Below are positions 55,577 to 64,000 of a DNA stretch of 64,000 nucleotides, one piece after another (position 1 is the first letter of the stretch; every line of letters begins with the position of its first letter). Made by a program: the position numbers and the translations under genes. Below the pieces are notes generated by a model. It searched no databases, was not told the DNA's origin, and saw only the letters and a program-made list of their open reading frames with translations. The stretch is taken from assembly GCA_035629935.1 (NCBI GenBank), contig DASQLQ010000048.1, positions 1 to 64,000 on the forward strand, given 5' to 3'. This DNA is from DASQLQ01 sp035629935 (GTDB lineage: Bacteria > Actinomycetota > CADDZG01 > WHSQ01).

Positions 55577-57255
55577 CCGGCCCCCAGGTCGGAGGACCGG
55601 ATGTCCGGAGCGGGGGGTACAGCCGCCGGCCGAAGGGGCAGGCCGCGTTCGTTCTCGATCGTCATCCGATGGGACTCGACCGCTCGGGCCTGTGCAGCTT
55701 TCGTCCACCCGAACGCTCCGGCCATCAACTCGGGCGCTCGGGAGCCGTTTCCGATCCCGGCTGCAGGGTCGAGGAGGGACAACCTCGTTCTGCGGCTCAA
55801 CAGATCATCCAGGTGCAGGGCCATCTCTTCACGCGCGCAGTAGAGAGCTTCGGCGGCAACGGGAGTCTCTCCCGGCACCAGAGGAGAGAGCAGATCCTCC
55901 GCGGCACCCACGTCCAGGACTTCGAGCGAGCGGTCCCCGTAGCGACGGATCAGGTCCGTAACCACCTCACTCGGAACGCCGAGCTTGCGCGCCCGCCGGT
56001 CGACCGCCACTCGCAAGCGTTCGGGGTCGCTGGATCCCAGCCGGATCCATTTCGTCCGGCAGCGGGACTGGTTGCCGAGATCTCCGGCGATTCGATCGAC
56101 CGCGTCGGCGGCCATCCTCCGGTAGGTCGTCAACTTGCCACCCGTGATGCCCAGGATCCCCGGCTCGATCTCGTACACAGCGTGACGGCGCGACAGGTCA
56201 GCGGTCGAACCTTTCTTGCCGGCGATTAGCGGTCGAAGACCCGCGTAAGCACCCGCCACATCGTTCTCCGTGAGGCCGAGGCCGAAGATCGCATTGACCG
56301 AGTCGAGGCAGTACGCACGGTCCTCCGCATCGACGGAGGGATGATCGAGCGGTCCGCTGTACGAGGTGTCGGTCGTACCGACGAGCACGTGATCGAGCCA
56401 TGGGATCACGAAGAGCATCCTCTTGCGCGAGACGTCGGGGATGAATGCAGCTGCGTCTGTCACGGGGACCTGGTCTTTTCGAAACACGAGATGCACACCC
56501 TTCGAGGGCCGGAGACGCGGCTCGGACCCGTCCTTAGCCAAAGCCTCTAAGCGGTCGGCCCACACGCCGGCAGCAACGACGATCCGCCGCGCCCTGACGT
56601 CGATCAGTTGGGAGGTCTCGACGTCCTCCACGAGGGCCGAGCAACCGGATGCTCCGGAGTTGAGATCCCGCACGCAGGCATGGTTCACAGCGATGGCGCC
56701 GTAGCGGACCGCCTGGACCAGTACTTCCATCACCAGGCGGACGTCGTCAGTCTTGCAGTCGTAGAAGACATAGCCGCCCCTGACCTTGCCCGGAGGCAGC
56801 GCCGGAACCAGCTGATCGACCTCGGGACCGTCCAGGTGCTTATGGACCTTGAGATTCTTGAAGCTGGCCAGCGCGTCGTACGCCCACAGGCCGACACCGA
56901 ACTTCGCTCTGGCGGACCGGTGCGACACCGGGAGGACGAACGGTATGGGTTCGACGAGGTGAGGAGCGAGCCGGCGCAGTAGGTCACGCTCCGTGCACGC
57001 TTCGCGCATCAGCCCGAACTCGCGCTGCTCTAGATATCGCAGACCGCCGTGAACGAGCTTCGAGGACTTGCTGGACGTGCCGGACGCGAAGTCCATCCGT
57101 TCGACGAGCCCGACACTCATCCCGCGCGCCGCAGCGTCCAGCGCGATGCCCGCCCCGGTTATGCCGCCACCCACGACTAGCAGGTCGAGCGGGTCGCCGG
57201 TCGCGGTGGCACCTAGGCGTTCGAGGGCGCTTGTCCTGGAACCGAGCCCGCCCAT
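55573..57255 (-). CDS. glpD: Glycerol-3-phosphate dehydrogenase (FAD, GlpD type)
   Basis: Oxidises glycerol-3-phosphate to DHAP at the membrane, feeding quinones. FAD motif LLVVGGGITGAGIALDAAARG (about residue 25, first 20 shown by VGGGITGAG), TSSKSSKLVHGGLRYLEQ, YVFYDCKTDDVRLV and GITGGKLTTYRRMA, plus the GlpD C-terminal domain. Length 560. Start ATG 57255 overlaps the stop of the small membrane gene upstream (TGATG). Confidence 0.95.
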   Translation of the reverse strand: MGGLGSRTSALERLGATATGDPLDLLVVGGGITGAGIALDAAARGMSVGLVERMDFASGTSSKSSKLVHGGLRYLEQREFGLMREACTERDLLRRLAPHLVEPIPFVLPVSHRSARAKFGVGLWAYDALASFKNLKVHKHLDGPEVDQLVPALPPGKVRGGYVFYDCKTDDVRLVMEVLVQAVRYGAIAVNHACVRDLNSGASGCSALVEDVETSQLIDVRARRIVVAAGVWADRLEALAKDGSEPRLRPSKGVHLVFRKDQVPVTDAAAFIPDVSRKRMLFVIPWLDHVLVGTTDTSYSGPLDHPSVDAEDRAYCLDSVNAIFGLGLTENDVAGAYAGLRPLIAGKKGSTADLSRRHAVYEIEPGILGITGGKLTTYRRMAADAVDRIAGDLGNQSRCRTKWIRLGSSDPERLRVAVDRRARKLGVPSEVVTDLIRRYGDRSLEVLDVGAAEDLLSPLVPGETPVAAEALYCAREEMALHLDDLLSRRTRLSLLDPAAGIGNGSRAPELMAGAFGWTKAAQARAVESHRMTIENERGLPLRPAAVPPAPDIRSSDLGAG

Positions 57256-57560
57256 CAAGACATCAGCCCCGCCGCCCAGCGGATGAAGGTAACGATCCCG
57301 ATCGAAAGGAACAGGATGCCGAAGAGCACCAGGGGCCCTACCCACCAGTCCATCTGGCGCTCCAGGGGCTCGACTTCTTCCCCGGTACCGCGCCGGAAGA
57401 CGAGTTGCGCCCGTCCCACACTCGAATCGGTGATGTGGACGTGCTCGCGGGTTCCTTCGACGAGATCGGCCAAGCCCTGCAACAGGTCGATCAACTCATC
57501 ATCGTCGACTGAGATCGTGGCTTCTTCCACCGCTTCGCCGCGACGGTCTTCTATCCGCAT
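57255..57560 (-). CDS. Small membrane-anchored hypothetical protein
   Basis: A 101-residue protein: acidic N-terminal part (MRIEDRRGEAVEEATISVDDDELIDL, first residues), DSSVGRAQLVFRRG and one C-terminal membrane helix at about 74-97 (VGPLVLFGILFLSIGIVTFI). Start ATG 57560 with GGAG at the right distance on the minus strand. It leads the glpD operon; a helper or anchor for GlpD is only a guess. Confidence 0.65.
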   Translation of the reverse strand: MRIEDRRGEAVEEATISVDDDELIDLLQGLADLVEGTREHVHITDSSVGRAQLVFRRGTGEEVEPLERQMDWWVGPLVLFGILFLSIGIVTFIRWAAGLMS

Positions 57561-57586
57561 GCTGCTTCTCCAAGGTTTTGCCGGGA

Positions 57587-57592
57587 TAATGT
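57587..57592 (+). promoter_or_regulatory. Leaderless -10 element for the acyl-CoA dehydrogenase
   Basis: TAATGT, six bases (CCGCAC), then ATG 57599, in the 38-base gap between divergent genes. GATAAT two bases earlier is an alternative reading. Confidence 0.5.
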
Positions 57593-57598
57593 CCGCAC

Positions 57599-58741
57599 AT
57601 GCCCGCAGACCTACGGCTCCTCGACGATGAGGAACGTGCACTCGTTCAGATGGTACGGGAGTTCGCGGATGAGGTGGCCGCTCCCGCCTCGATCGACTAC
57701 GAAGAGCGCAGCGAGGATCCGGTTCCCCTGTACAAGCAATTGGCCGATCTGGAGCTGACCGGCATCCCGTTCCCGGAGGGGTTCGGGGGCGGGGGACAGC
57801 CCTATTCGACCTACCTGCTCGTTATCGAGGAGTTGGCCCGGGTCTACCTCGGCTTCACGATCGGACTTTCGGTCCACACCCTGTGTGCCTTTGCCATCAA
57901 CCAGTTCGGCAGCGAGCAACTGAAGAAGGATGTGCTGACTCGTCTGTGCTCGGGTGAGTGGTTCGGCGCCTACTCGCTGTCAGAGCCGGGGTCTGGGTCG
58001 GATGCTGCAGCACTGTCGACCAAGGCCCAGCCGGTCGACGGTGGGTACAAGCTCAACGGTTCGAAGGTGTTCTGCACGCGGGGAAACGAGGCCGATGCCG
58101 TTCTGGTCATGGCTCGCACTGGAGACGCAACCGCCAAAGGGATCAGCGCATTCATCATGGAGCGCGGTACCGAGGGCTTCGAAGGCTCCAAGAAGGAAGA
58201 CAAGATGGGGTGGCGCTCGTCGCCCACCTGGATGCTGTCGTGCACCGACGCGTTCGTTCCGGAGGGGCGTTTGGTCGGGGACGAAGGCCAGGGGTTCAAG
58301 ATCGCCCTAGCGTCGCTCGACAGCGGGCGTCTCGGGATCGCTGCTTGCTCGATCGGGCTCGCGCAAGGTGCGTTCGACGAAGCCGTCAGGTTCACCTCCG
58401 AGCGCGAGCAGTTCGGCAAGCCGGTGAATCAGAACCAGGGACTGCAGTTCATGCTTGCCGATATGTCTACGCAGATCGAAGCCGGACGGCAGCTCTATCG
58501 CCACGCTGCCAGATTGCGAGATGCCGGCAAGGACTACTCACTCGAGGCCGCTCAAGCGAAGTTGTTCTGCTCCGATGTTGCGATGAGAGTCACGACCGAC
58601 GCCGTCCAGCTCCACGGCGGATACGGGTACATCACCGAGTACCCCGTCGAGCGTTTCATGCGAGAAGCCAAAGGCCTTCAGATAGTGGAAGGCACGAACC
58701 AGATCCAGCGACTAGTGATCGGTCGGAAGCTCACGCAGTGA
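57599..58741 (+). CDS. Acyl-CoA dehydrogenase
   Basis: A 380-residue flavoprotein catalysing the first beta-oxidation step. Motifs: GIPFPEGFGG, GAYSLSEPGSGSDAAAL, KVFCTRGNEAD, DKMGWRSSPT and the end YGYITEYPVERFMREAKGLQIVEGTNQIQR, with the catalytic Glu likely in VEGTN/REAKG context. Length is usual. One base overlap (TGATG) with the following GH114-like gene. Confidence 0.94.
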   Translation: MPADLRLLDDEERALVQMVREFADEVAAPASIDYEERSEDPVPLYKQLADLELTGIPFPEGFGGGGQPYSTYLLVIEELARVYLGFTIGLSVHTLCAFAINQFGSEQLKKDVLTRLCSGEWFGAYSLSEPGSGSDAAALSTKAQPVDGGYKLNGSKVFCTRGNEADAVLVMARTGDATAKGISAFIMERGTEGFEGSKKEDKMGWRSSPTWMLSCTDAFVPEGRLVGDEGQGFKIALASLDSGRLGIAACSIGLAQGAFDEAVRFTSEREQFGKPVNQNQGLQFMLADMSTQIEAGRQLYRHAARLRDAGKDYSLEAAQAKLFCSDVAMRVTTDAVQLHGGYGYITEYPVERFMREAKGLQIVEGTNQIQRLVIGRKLTQ

Positions 58742-59529
58742 TGAAGATGCGGATGGGAGCCGTCGTCGCTGCAATAGCTCTGCTCGGAAGCGCGGCGGGG
58801 TCGGCCGGCGCGCAAGAACAGATCTGGGATCCGCCGGCGAACGTGACGTTCCAGATCCAGCTGCAGGGCGAGGTCGACACCTCTTACGAAGCCGACGTGT
58901 ACGAGGTTGATCTGTTTGACGTGGGCACCGATGTCGTGGAGGAGTTGCACGCGGCGGGCCGCAGTGTGGTGTGCTATGCGAACGCCGGCGCGTGGGAGCG
59001 ATGGAGACCGGACAAGGACGACTTCCCCAAGAAAGTGCTCGGCAAGCGGCTCGAAGGGTGGCCGGGGGAGCGCTGGCTCGACGTCCGCAAGGTGGACATC
59101 CTTCGGACGATCATGGGCAAACGACTCGATCTCTGCGCGGAGAAGGGTTTCGACGCGGTCGACTTCGACAACATCAACGGGTATCAGAACCCGACCGGAT
59201 TCCCGCTGAAGCGTAGACATCAGGTTGCATACGACAAGATGCTGGCGGAGATCGCGCACGAGCGGGGCCTGGCGATCGGCCTGAAGAACGTTCCCGAGCT
59301 GGTCGACGATCTCGAGCCCGTCTACGACTTCGTGGTCAACGAGTCCTGCTATGACTACAACGAGTGCGGTCCCTACAAGCGGTTCGTAGATAACGACAAG
59401 CCGGTGTTCATCCTCGAATATGAGATGGAACGATCGCGGTTCTGCGACAAGGCCGAGGCATCCGGCTTCATTGCCCAGAGGAAGCGCCTGAGCCTGAAAG
59501 CCTGGCGCAAAGCCTGCTGGGACGACTGA
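58741..59529 (+). CDS. Secreted GH114-like endo-alpha-1,4-polygalactosaminidase-type protein
   Basis: A 262-residue protein with a signal peptide (cleavage likely after AGSAGA, about residue 25). Mature TIM-barrel features: VDLFDVGTDVVEELHAAGR, VVCYANAGAWERWRPDKDDFP, GFDAVDFDNINGYQN (catalytic Asp candidates) and LKNVPELV. GH114 members cut galactosamine-rich exopolysaccharides. Activity is inferred. The next gene is on the opposite strand. Confidence 0.82.
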   Translation: MKMRMGAVVAAIALLGSAAGSAGAQEQIWDPPANVTFQIQLQGEVDTSYEADVYEVDLFDVGTDVVEELHAAGRSVVCYANAGAWERWRPDKDDFPKKVLGKRLEGWPGERWLDVRKVDILRTIMGKRLDLCAEKGFDAVDFDNINGYQNPTGFPLKRRHQVAYDKMLAEIAHERGLAIGLKNVPELVDDLEPVYDFVVNESCYDYNECGPYKRFVDNDKPVFILEYEMERSRFCDKAEASGFIAQRKRLSLKAWRKACWDD

Positions 59530-59530
59530 G

Positions 59531-59983
59531 CTAGAGCCTGCCTAGGAGGGGGCGGTGCTCGAAGGGGGTCGACAGGACGATCGTCGCTCTCGTAGTGACC
59601 TCGAGCTTTCCCCGCAGGGTGTCGAGCAGTTCCTCGAGCTCGTTCGTGGAAGGGGCACGTACCACCAGCGCGTACGAGTTGTCCCCGGCCACGGAGTAGC
59701 AGGACTCGACCAGGTCTAGCTCGGCGATCTTGGCCGGGATGTCCGGGGGCGAGGACGGGCTCAACGCCAGGCTCACTATCGCCGTGATCGGTAGGCCGGC
59801 TCCGGCCAGATCCACCTCGGCCCGGTAGCCTTTGATGGCCCCGGAGCGCTCGAGCTTCCTGACCCGTTCGTGGACGGACGAGGCTGCCAGCCCCACTTTC
59901 TTGCCGATCTCGCCGTAGCCCAGGCGGCCATCCGCCTGGAGCAACGCAAGTATCTTCCGGTCCTTGGAATCCATACCGAACAT
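59531..59983 (-). CDS. Lrp/AsnC-family transcriptional regulator
   Basis: A 150-residue regulator: HTH (MDSKDRKILALLQADGRLGYGEIG, KKVGLAASSVHERVRKLERSGAIKGY) and an RAM ligand-binding domain. AAAAAGGAATA precedes its ATG. It is divergent from kamA with 66 bases between starts, so it probably controls the lysine genes in response to an amino acid. Confidence 0.92.
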   Translation of the reverse strand: MFGMDSKDRKILALLQADGRLGYGEIGKKVGLAASSVHERVRKLERSGAIKGYRAEVDLAGAGLPITAIVSLALSPSSPPDIPAKIAELDLVESCYSVAGDNSYALVVRAPSTNELEELLDTLRGKLEVTTRATIVLSTPFEHRPLLGRL

Positions 59984-60049
59984 TATTCCTTTTTCGGGTC
60001 TGATAGCCTACGATTATTGCGTCTGAGCCCGATAACCGCAAGGACCCCC
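59984..60049. promoter_or_regulatory. Lrp-kamA divergent control region
   Basis: A 66-base gap with an AT-rich core (TTATTCCTTTTT, and TACGATTATTG). TACGAT at 60009-60014 is a -10 candidate for kamA, which has its own ribosome site AAGGACC. An Lrp binding site is expected here but no clear palindrome is seen. Confidence 0.4.
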
Positions 60050-61450
60050 ATGGAAGCAGCCCGCAACAGCGTTCTGCGTCAGAGAGCCGCCTTCAAGACG
60101 GTGGACTCGACCGCGTACGAACAGCCGTACCGGTACCCGCCCCAAAGGGACTTCGTCGAGCCCGATTGGACGCGCCTCCCCGGCTATGAGGACGTCACCG
60201 AGGCGGAGTGGAACAGCGCCACCTGGCAGCGCCGGCACACGGTGAAGGACCTCGATGCGTTGCAGAAGGTGTTCGGCGAGCTCCTTCCCATGGACCTCGT
60301 CGATTCGATCCGCCGCGACCAGGCGGAGCGCGCCACGATGTCGATGCTGGTTCCGCCTCAGATGCTCAACACGATGAACGAGCGCGATCTGTGGCACGAC
60401 CCGATCCGCCGCTACATGATCCCGGCGTTCGCCGAGCGTCAGACAGAGTGGGCGAGTCACCCACACGCAGAGCGTGACTCTCTGCACGAGGCCGACATGT
60501 GGGCCGTCGAAGGCCTAACTCACAGGTACCCGACGAAAGTGCTGGCAGAGTTGCTTGCGACTTGCCCTCAGTACTGCGGTCATTGCACGCGCATGGACCT
60601 CGTTGGCAACAACGTGCCTCAAATCATCAAGCACCGCTTCGAGCTCAAACAGAAGGAACGCTACGCGGCCATCGTCGGCTACCTGAAGGAAACGCCGAGC
60701 GTGCGGGACGTAGTCGTTTCGGGCGGGGACATCGCGAACCTGCCGATCGCTCACCTTGAGGAGTTCGTCGGGGATCTGATCGACATCCCGCACATCCGTG
60801 ACATCAGGTTGGCGACCAAAGGCCTCATGGGCCTGCCGCAACACTTCCTGCAGGATTCGGTGTCTGCCGGACTCGAGCGTCTGGCAACGAAGGCGAGGGC
60901 CCAGGACGTCGATCTGGCGGTGCACACGCACATCAATCACGCTAACTCGATCACCCCGTTGGTAGCGAGGGCCACGAAGCGCTTGCTCGACATGGGTTTC
61001 CGCGACGTGCGGAACCAAGGTGTGCTGCTCAGGGGAGTGAACGCCACGACCGAGGATCTGCTCGACCTCTGCTTCGCGTTGCTCGATAACGCGAAGGTCA
61101 TGCCCTACTACTTCTATATGTGCGATCTGATCCCGAATTCCGAGCACTGGCGACTGTCACTCGCCGAGGCGCAGGACCTGCAGCACTCGATCATGGGTTA
61201 CCTGCCGGGATTCGCCACGCCCCGGATCCTCTGCGACGTGCCGTTCGTGGGGAAGCGCTGGGTGCACCAGGCCGCCTCATACGACCAGACCCTTGGGATC
61301 TCCTACTGGACGAAGAACTACCGCACGCGCCTCGAGGCTACCGATCCCGAGGCTCTCAGCCGCACCTATCCCTATTACGACCCGATCTATACGCTTCCTC
61401 GAGAAGGTCAAGAGCACTGGCGTCAGGTCACGAGCGCGACGCCGGCTTAG
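60050..61450 (+). CDS. kamA: Lysine 2,3-aminomutase (radical SAM)
   Basis: A 466-residue enzyme that converts L-lysine to L-beta-lysine with PLP and a 4Fe-4S/SAM radical. The cluster motif is CPQYCGHC: Cys172, Cys176 and Cys179. Family regions THRYPTKVLAELLATCPQYC (19-20 long around it), SGGDIANLPI and RNQGVLLRGVNA are present. kdd follows 26 bases later, which argues for catabolic use of beta-lysine. Start ATG 60050. Confidence 0.93.
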   Translation: MEAARNSVLRQRAAFKTVDSTAYEQPYRYPPQRDFVEPDWTRLPGYEDVTEAEWNSATWQRRHTVKDLDALQKVFGELLPMDLVDSIRRDQAERATMSMLVPPQMLNTMNERDLWHDPIRRYMIPAFAERQTEWASHPHAERDSLHEADMWAVEGLTHRYPTKVLAELLATCPQYCGHCTRMDLVGNNVPQIIKHRFELKQKERYAAIVGYLKETPSVRDVVVSGGDIANLPIAHLEEFVGDLIDIPHIRDIRLATKGLMGLPQHFLQDSVSAGLERLATKARAQDVDLAVHTHINHANSITPLVARATKRLLDMGFRDVRNQGVLLRGVNATTEDLLDLCFALLDNAKVMPYYFYMCDLIPNSEHWRLSLAEAQDLQHSIMGYLPGFATPRILCDVPFVGKRWVHQAASYDQTLGISYWTKNYRTRLEATDPEALSRTYPYYDPIYTLPREGQEHWRQVTSATPA

Positions 61451-61476
61451 ACAGCCCACTAGGCGGCGGGAGACCA

Positions 61477-62481
61477 ATGGATCGCTTCGGGAGCCATCGC
61501 TCGCTCGAGCCGCGTGCGGTTCTGCCGCAGCAGGCGAATCGTCTGGACACGAGTCTTCCTCTATCGGAGGACGAGATCCTCATCGACGTCGAGCGACTCA
61601 ACATCGATTCGGCTTCGTGGACGCAGATCCGCAAGTCCTGTGAGGGCGAAGCGGACGCGATGCGCGCGCGCATCATGGAGATCGTCGCCGAGCGCGGAAA
61701 GATGCAGAACCCGGTTACGGGTTCGGGGGGAATGCTTCTCGGAACGGTCGCCGAGATCGGAAGCCATCGCACTGAGCCGACGCCCGGAACTCGCATCGCA
61801 ACTCTCGTGTCGCTTGCGCTTACGCCCCTCGAACTGGACGAGATCGTCGCTCTCGATCCCAACTCCGAGCAGGTGACGGTCACGGGCCGGGCGATCCTGT
61901 TCGGATCGGGCGTCTATGCGGAGATGCCGGCAGACCTTCCCGAAGACGCTGCACTCGGAGCGCTCGACGTGTGTGGCGCACCGGCCTGGATGGCGCATCT
62001 GGCGCAACCCGAGATGAAAGTGGTCATCCTGGGCGCCGGCGGGAAGTCGGGGATGCTTGCCGGTGCCCAGGCGGCACGGAGCGTGGGGCCGGAAGGCCGG
62101 GTTCTGGGCCTGTGCTGGCCGGAGGACACGATCGAAGCCGCCAAGGAAGCGGGGGCGGAGGCGGTGCCCTGTGATTGCACCGACCCGATCGCAGTTATGG
62201 AGGCCGTTGCGGAAGCGTTCGAGGGTGAGCTCGCAGACCTCGTTTTCGTCTGCACGAATGTCCCCGGTTGCGAGGGAGGAGCCATCCTGGGTTGCTCGGA
62301 CGAAGGCAGAGTGGTGTTCTTCTCGATGGCTACATCGTTCTCCGCCGCGGCGCTGACGGCGGAAGGCCTGGGGAAGTCGTGTGAGATGACGATCGGCAAT
62401 GGGTTCGTACCGGGACACGCGAAGCTGGCACTGGACCTCCTTCGCTCCGAACCACGCTTGCTCGAGAGGTTCTCGCAATGA
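61477..62481 (+). CDS. kdd: L-erythro-3,5-diaminohexanoate dehydrogenase
   Basis: A 334-residue dehydrogenase matching Kdd of the lysine fermentation pathway: SASWTQIRKSCEGE, QNPVTGSGGMLLGTVAEIG, a Rossmann motif VVILGAGGKSGMLAG (about residue 185), and CTNVPGCEGGAILGC. It oxidises the 5-amino group of 3,5-diaminohexanoate. GGGAGA ribosome site before ATG 61477. The amidohydrolase overlaps its stop (ATGA). Confidence 0.9.
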   Translation: MDRFGSHRSLEPRAVLPQQANRLDTSLPLSEDEILIDVERLNIDSASWTQIRKSCEGEADAMRARIMEIVAERGKMQNPVTGSGGMLLGTVAEIGSHRTEPTPGTRIATLVSLALTPLELDEIVALDPNSEQVTVTGRAILFGSGVYAEMPADLPEDAALGALDVCGAPAWMAHLAQPEMKVVILGAGGKSGMLAGAQAARSVGPEGRVLGLCWPEDTIEAAKEAGAEAVPCDCTDPIAVMEAVAEAFEGELADLVFVCTNVPGCEGGAILGCSDEGRVVFFSMATSFSAAALTAEGLGKSCEMTIGNGFVPGHAKLALDLLRSEPRLLERFSQ

Positions 62482-64000
62482 CACGGACGCTGTTCACCGG
62501 AGGCACGATCAGACGCTTGCCCGCTGCGGCGACAGCAGAGTGGTTGCTGGTCGAAGGGGGCCGGGTGCGCGCCCTGGGCATCGATGATCCGCCCGATGCA
62601 GACCGCACGATCGATCTGGACGGGGGATGGCTCCTCCCGGCCTTCTGCGACGCGCATGTCCACCTGCCGATCACGGGCCTCTACGAAACATGGCCCGACT
62701 TCAGGGGTGAGACTTCGGCCGATGCGATCCTGAACGCGTTCAAGGAGCGGGCGGCCGCGGGCAACGAGATGGTGTTCGGAGGAAACTTCGAAGAGCCACT
62801 CGACCGATCGTTATCCCGGCACGATCTCGATGCTGTGGTGGGGGATCGTCCTTCATTGCTCGCCCGCGCCGACTTGCACTCGTGCATCGTCTCGACCGCG
62901 TTGCTGGATCGGCTCGACATCGATGGGCTCGAAGGCGTTGACCGGGATGAGGACGGAGCTCCTACGGGTTTCTTACGCGAGAAGGCATCGGCCACGGCCT
63001 GGACATGGTTCGACCGCAACTTGCCCGAGAAGGATCAACGCGCTGCGCTCCACGCAGCAGTAAAGCTCGCCTACTCCAAGGGGATCGCCGCGGTTCACGA
63101 GATGTTCGTCGTCGAGTGGCGCGGCTGGCCTTCACTGGGTGTCTTCCTGGAAACCGTCGGCGAGGTTGCTTTGAAAGTCCTGACATATTGCGCGACCGAT
63201 GAGGTCAAAAGGGTCAAGCGGATGGGATTCCCACGCATCGGCGGTGACTACTTCCTCGACGGAGCATTTGGCTCGCACACTGCGTGGCTCGGCGCTCCGT
63301 ACTTAAGCGCGCCTCCGGCAGGCACGCCGGCCACCGGGATCGCCTACCGCACCGATGAAGAGCTCCTCGACTTCTTCATGGAAGGGCAGCACGAGGGCCT
63401 CCAGGTCGGCGTCCACGCCATCGGTGACGCAGCGATCGAGCAGGCGATCGGCACCTGGGAGAAGGTCGCAGACAAAGTGGGCATCGACGACGTTCGCAAC
63501 CTTGGCCATCGCATCGAGCATTTCGAGTGTGCGTCGGATGATCACATCGCCCGCGCGGCCCAGCTCGGACTTCGCGCCAGCGTTCAGCCGGCTTTCGACC
63601 GGCTATGGGGTGGACCCACTGGACTGTATGCGCAGCGCATGGGTTGGGACCGAGCGAAGGATATGAACCGGTTCGGTTCCATGCTGAACGCGAGTCTGAT
63701 GATCGGCGCCGGATCCGACTCGACCGTGACCCCGATGGATCCCTTCTTGCAACTGGCCTCGTTGCGGGAACACCACCTGGAAGAGGAGGGTTTGGGGAAG
63801 ATCGAAGCCTTGCGCGTCCACACGATGGGCTCTCATGCTCTTGCCGGAGGGTCGGGGCTGAGCGGGACCGTAGAGCCGGGCGCCCCGGCCGACCTGGTGT
63901 GGCTGGACCGCGATCCCGGGTCGGTGGACGTCGAGACGCTTCTTGATACTCAGGTTAGAGGAACGTGGGTGGAAGGTTCGCGCGTATGGCCAGAAGCCGA
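62478..64000 (+). CDS. Amidohydrolase family protein, YtcJ/AepA-like (cut by window edge)
   Basis: At least 507 residues, open to the window end. Amidohydrolase family 3: AFCDAHVHLPI with the metal HxH, AIGDAAIEQAI, LGHRIEHFECAS and a C-terminal SDSTVTPMDPF. Start ATG 62478 overlaps the kdd stop. In similar lysine clusters such an enzyme may act on an acylated diamino acid, but the substrate cannot be told from sequence. Confidence 0.85.
   Translation, partial: MTRTLFTGGTIRRLPAAATAEWLLVEGGRVRALGIDDPPDADRTIDLDGGWLLPAFCDAHVHLPITGLYETWPDFRGETSADAILNAFKERAAAGNEMVFGGNFEEPLDRSLSRHDLDAVVGDRPSLLARADLHSCIVSTALLDRLDIDGLEGVDRDEDGAPTGFLREKASATAWTWFDRNLPEKDQRAALHAAVKLAYSKGIAAVHEMFVVEWRGWPSLGVFLETVGEVALKVLTYCATDEVKRVKRMGFPRIGGDYFLDGAFGSHTAWLGAPYLSAPPAGTPATGIAYRTDEELLDFFMEGQHEGLQVGVHAIGDAAIEQAIGTWEKVADKVGIDDVRNLGHRIEHFECASDDHIARAAQLGLRASVQPAFDRLWGGPTGLYAQRMGWDRAKDMNRFGSMLNASLMIGAGSDSTVTPMDPFLQLASLREHHLEEEGLGKIEALRVHTMGSHALAGGSGLSGTVEPGAPADLVWLDRDPGSVDVETLLDTQVRGTWVEGSRVWPEA

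Overview
The window is a dense, GC-rich bacterial chromosome segment with about 70 protein genes, one tRNA, many 1 to 4 base start/stop overlaps and no gene-free stretch longer than 300 bases. The gene set points to the Actinomycetota. It carries a Pup-proteasome locus (trmI, ARC/Mpa ATPase, dop, pup, prcB, prcA, pafA, pafB, pafC) followed by tatA, tatC and a HelY-type helicase, which is the actinobacterial order. It also has an LLM (F420-type) oxidoreductase, DUF3151 and DUF3866 proteins and a large share of GTG/TTG starts. An archaeal-type phosphoglycerate mutase, the absence of whiA from its usual slot and a lysine aminomutase pathway suggest a deep-branching lineage rather than a classical Streptomyces or Mycobacterium relative; I cannot name the genus.

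Layout. 1-10.6 kb: end of coaD, a coiled-coil protein, DUF177, rpmF, rnc, mutM, acyP, smc, ftsY, an SDR-type protein, two small membrane proteins and ffh (ribosome parts, RNA/DNA care and the SRP pathway). 10.6-12.5 kb: rpsP-khpA-rimM-trmD. 12.5-20.5 kb: uvrC-rapZ-yvcK, then the glycolytic run gap-pgk-tpiA-apgM. 20.5-25.6 kb: a BlaI-like repressor with its M56-type membrane peptidase, secG, two solute-binding lipoproteins and tRNA-Leu(GAG). 25.6-30.8 kb: small metabolic and redox genes and a PDZ serine protease lipoprotein. 30.8-43.6 kb: a ThiS/TtuB-like sulfur carrier with a TtuA-like tRNA thiolase, trmI, and the Pup-proteasome region, interrupted by an opposite-strand membrane glycosyltransferase-like gene. 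43.6-51.2 kb: a soluble sensor kinase, tatA/tatC, a LURP-one-like protein and the helicase. 51.2-59.5 kb: thiolase, FAD-linked oxidase and lipid kinase genes, a glpD operon, an acyl-CoA dehydrogenase and a GH114-like secreted protein. 59.5-64 kb: an Lrp-type regulator divergent from kamA, kdd and an amidohydrolase cut by the window edge (lysine breakdown via beta-lysine).

Two things stand out. The SMC protein is about 1018 residues and its middle looks like uninterrupted coiled coil, with no recognisable hinge domain. In addition, at least twelve genes that begin transcription units have a TAnnnT hexamer ending exactly six bases before the start codon and no Shine-Dalgarno sequence: a leaderless promoter signature that also fixes several start codons, including pafB. 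All functions are read from sequence motifs and gene order only; no database search was run.
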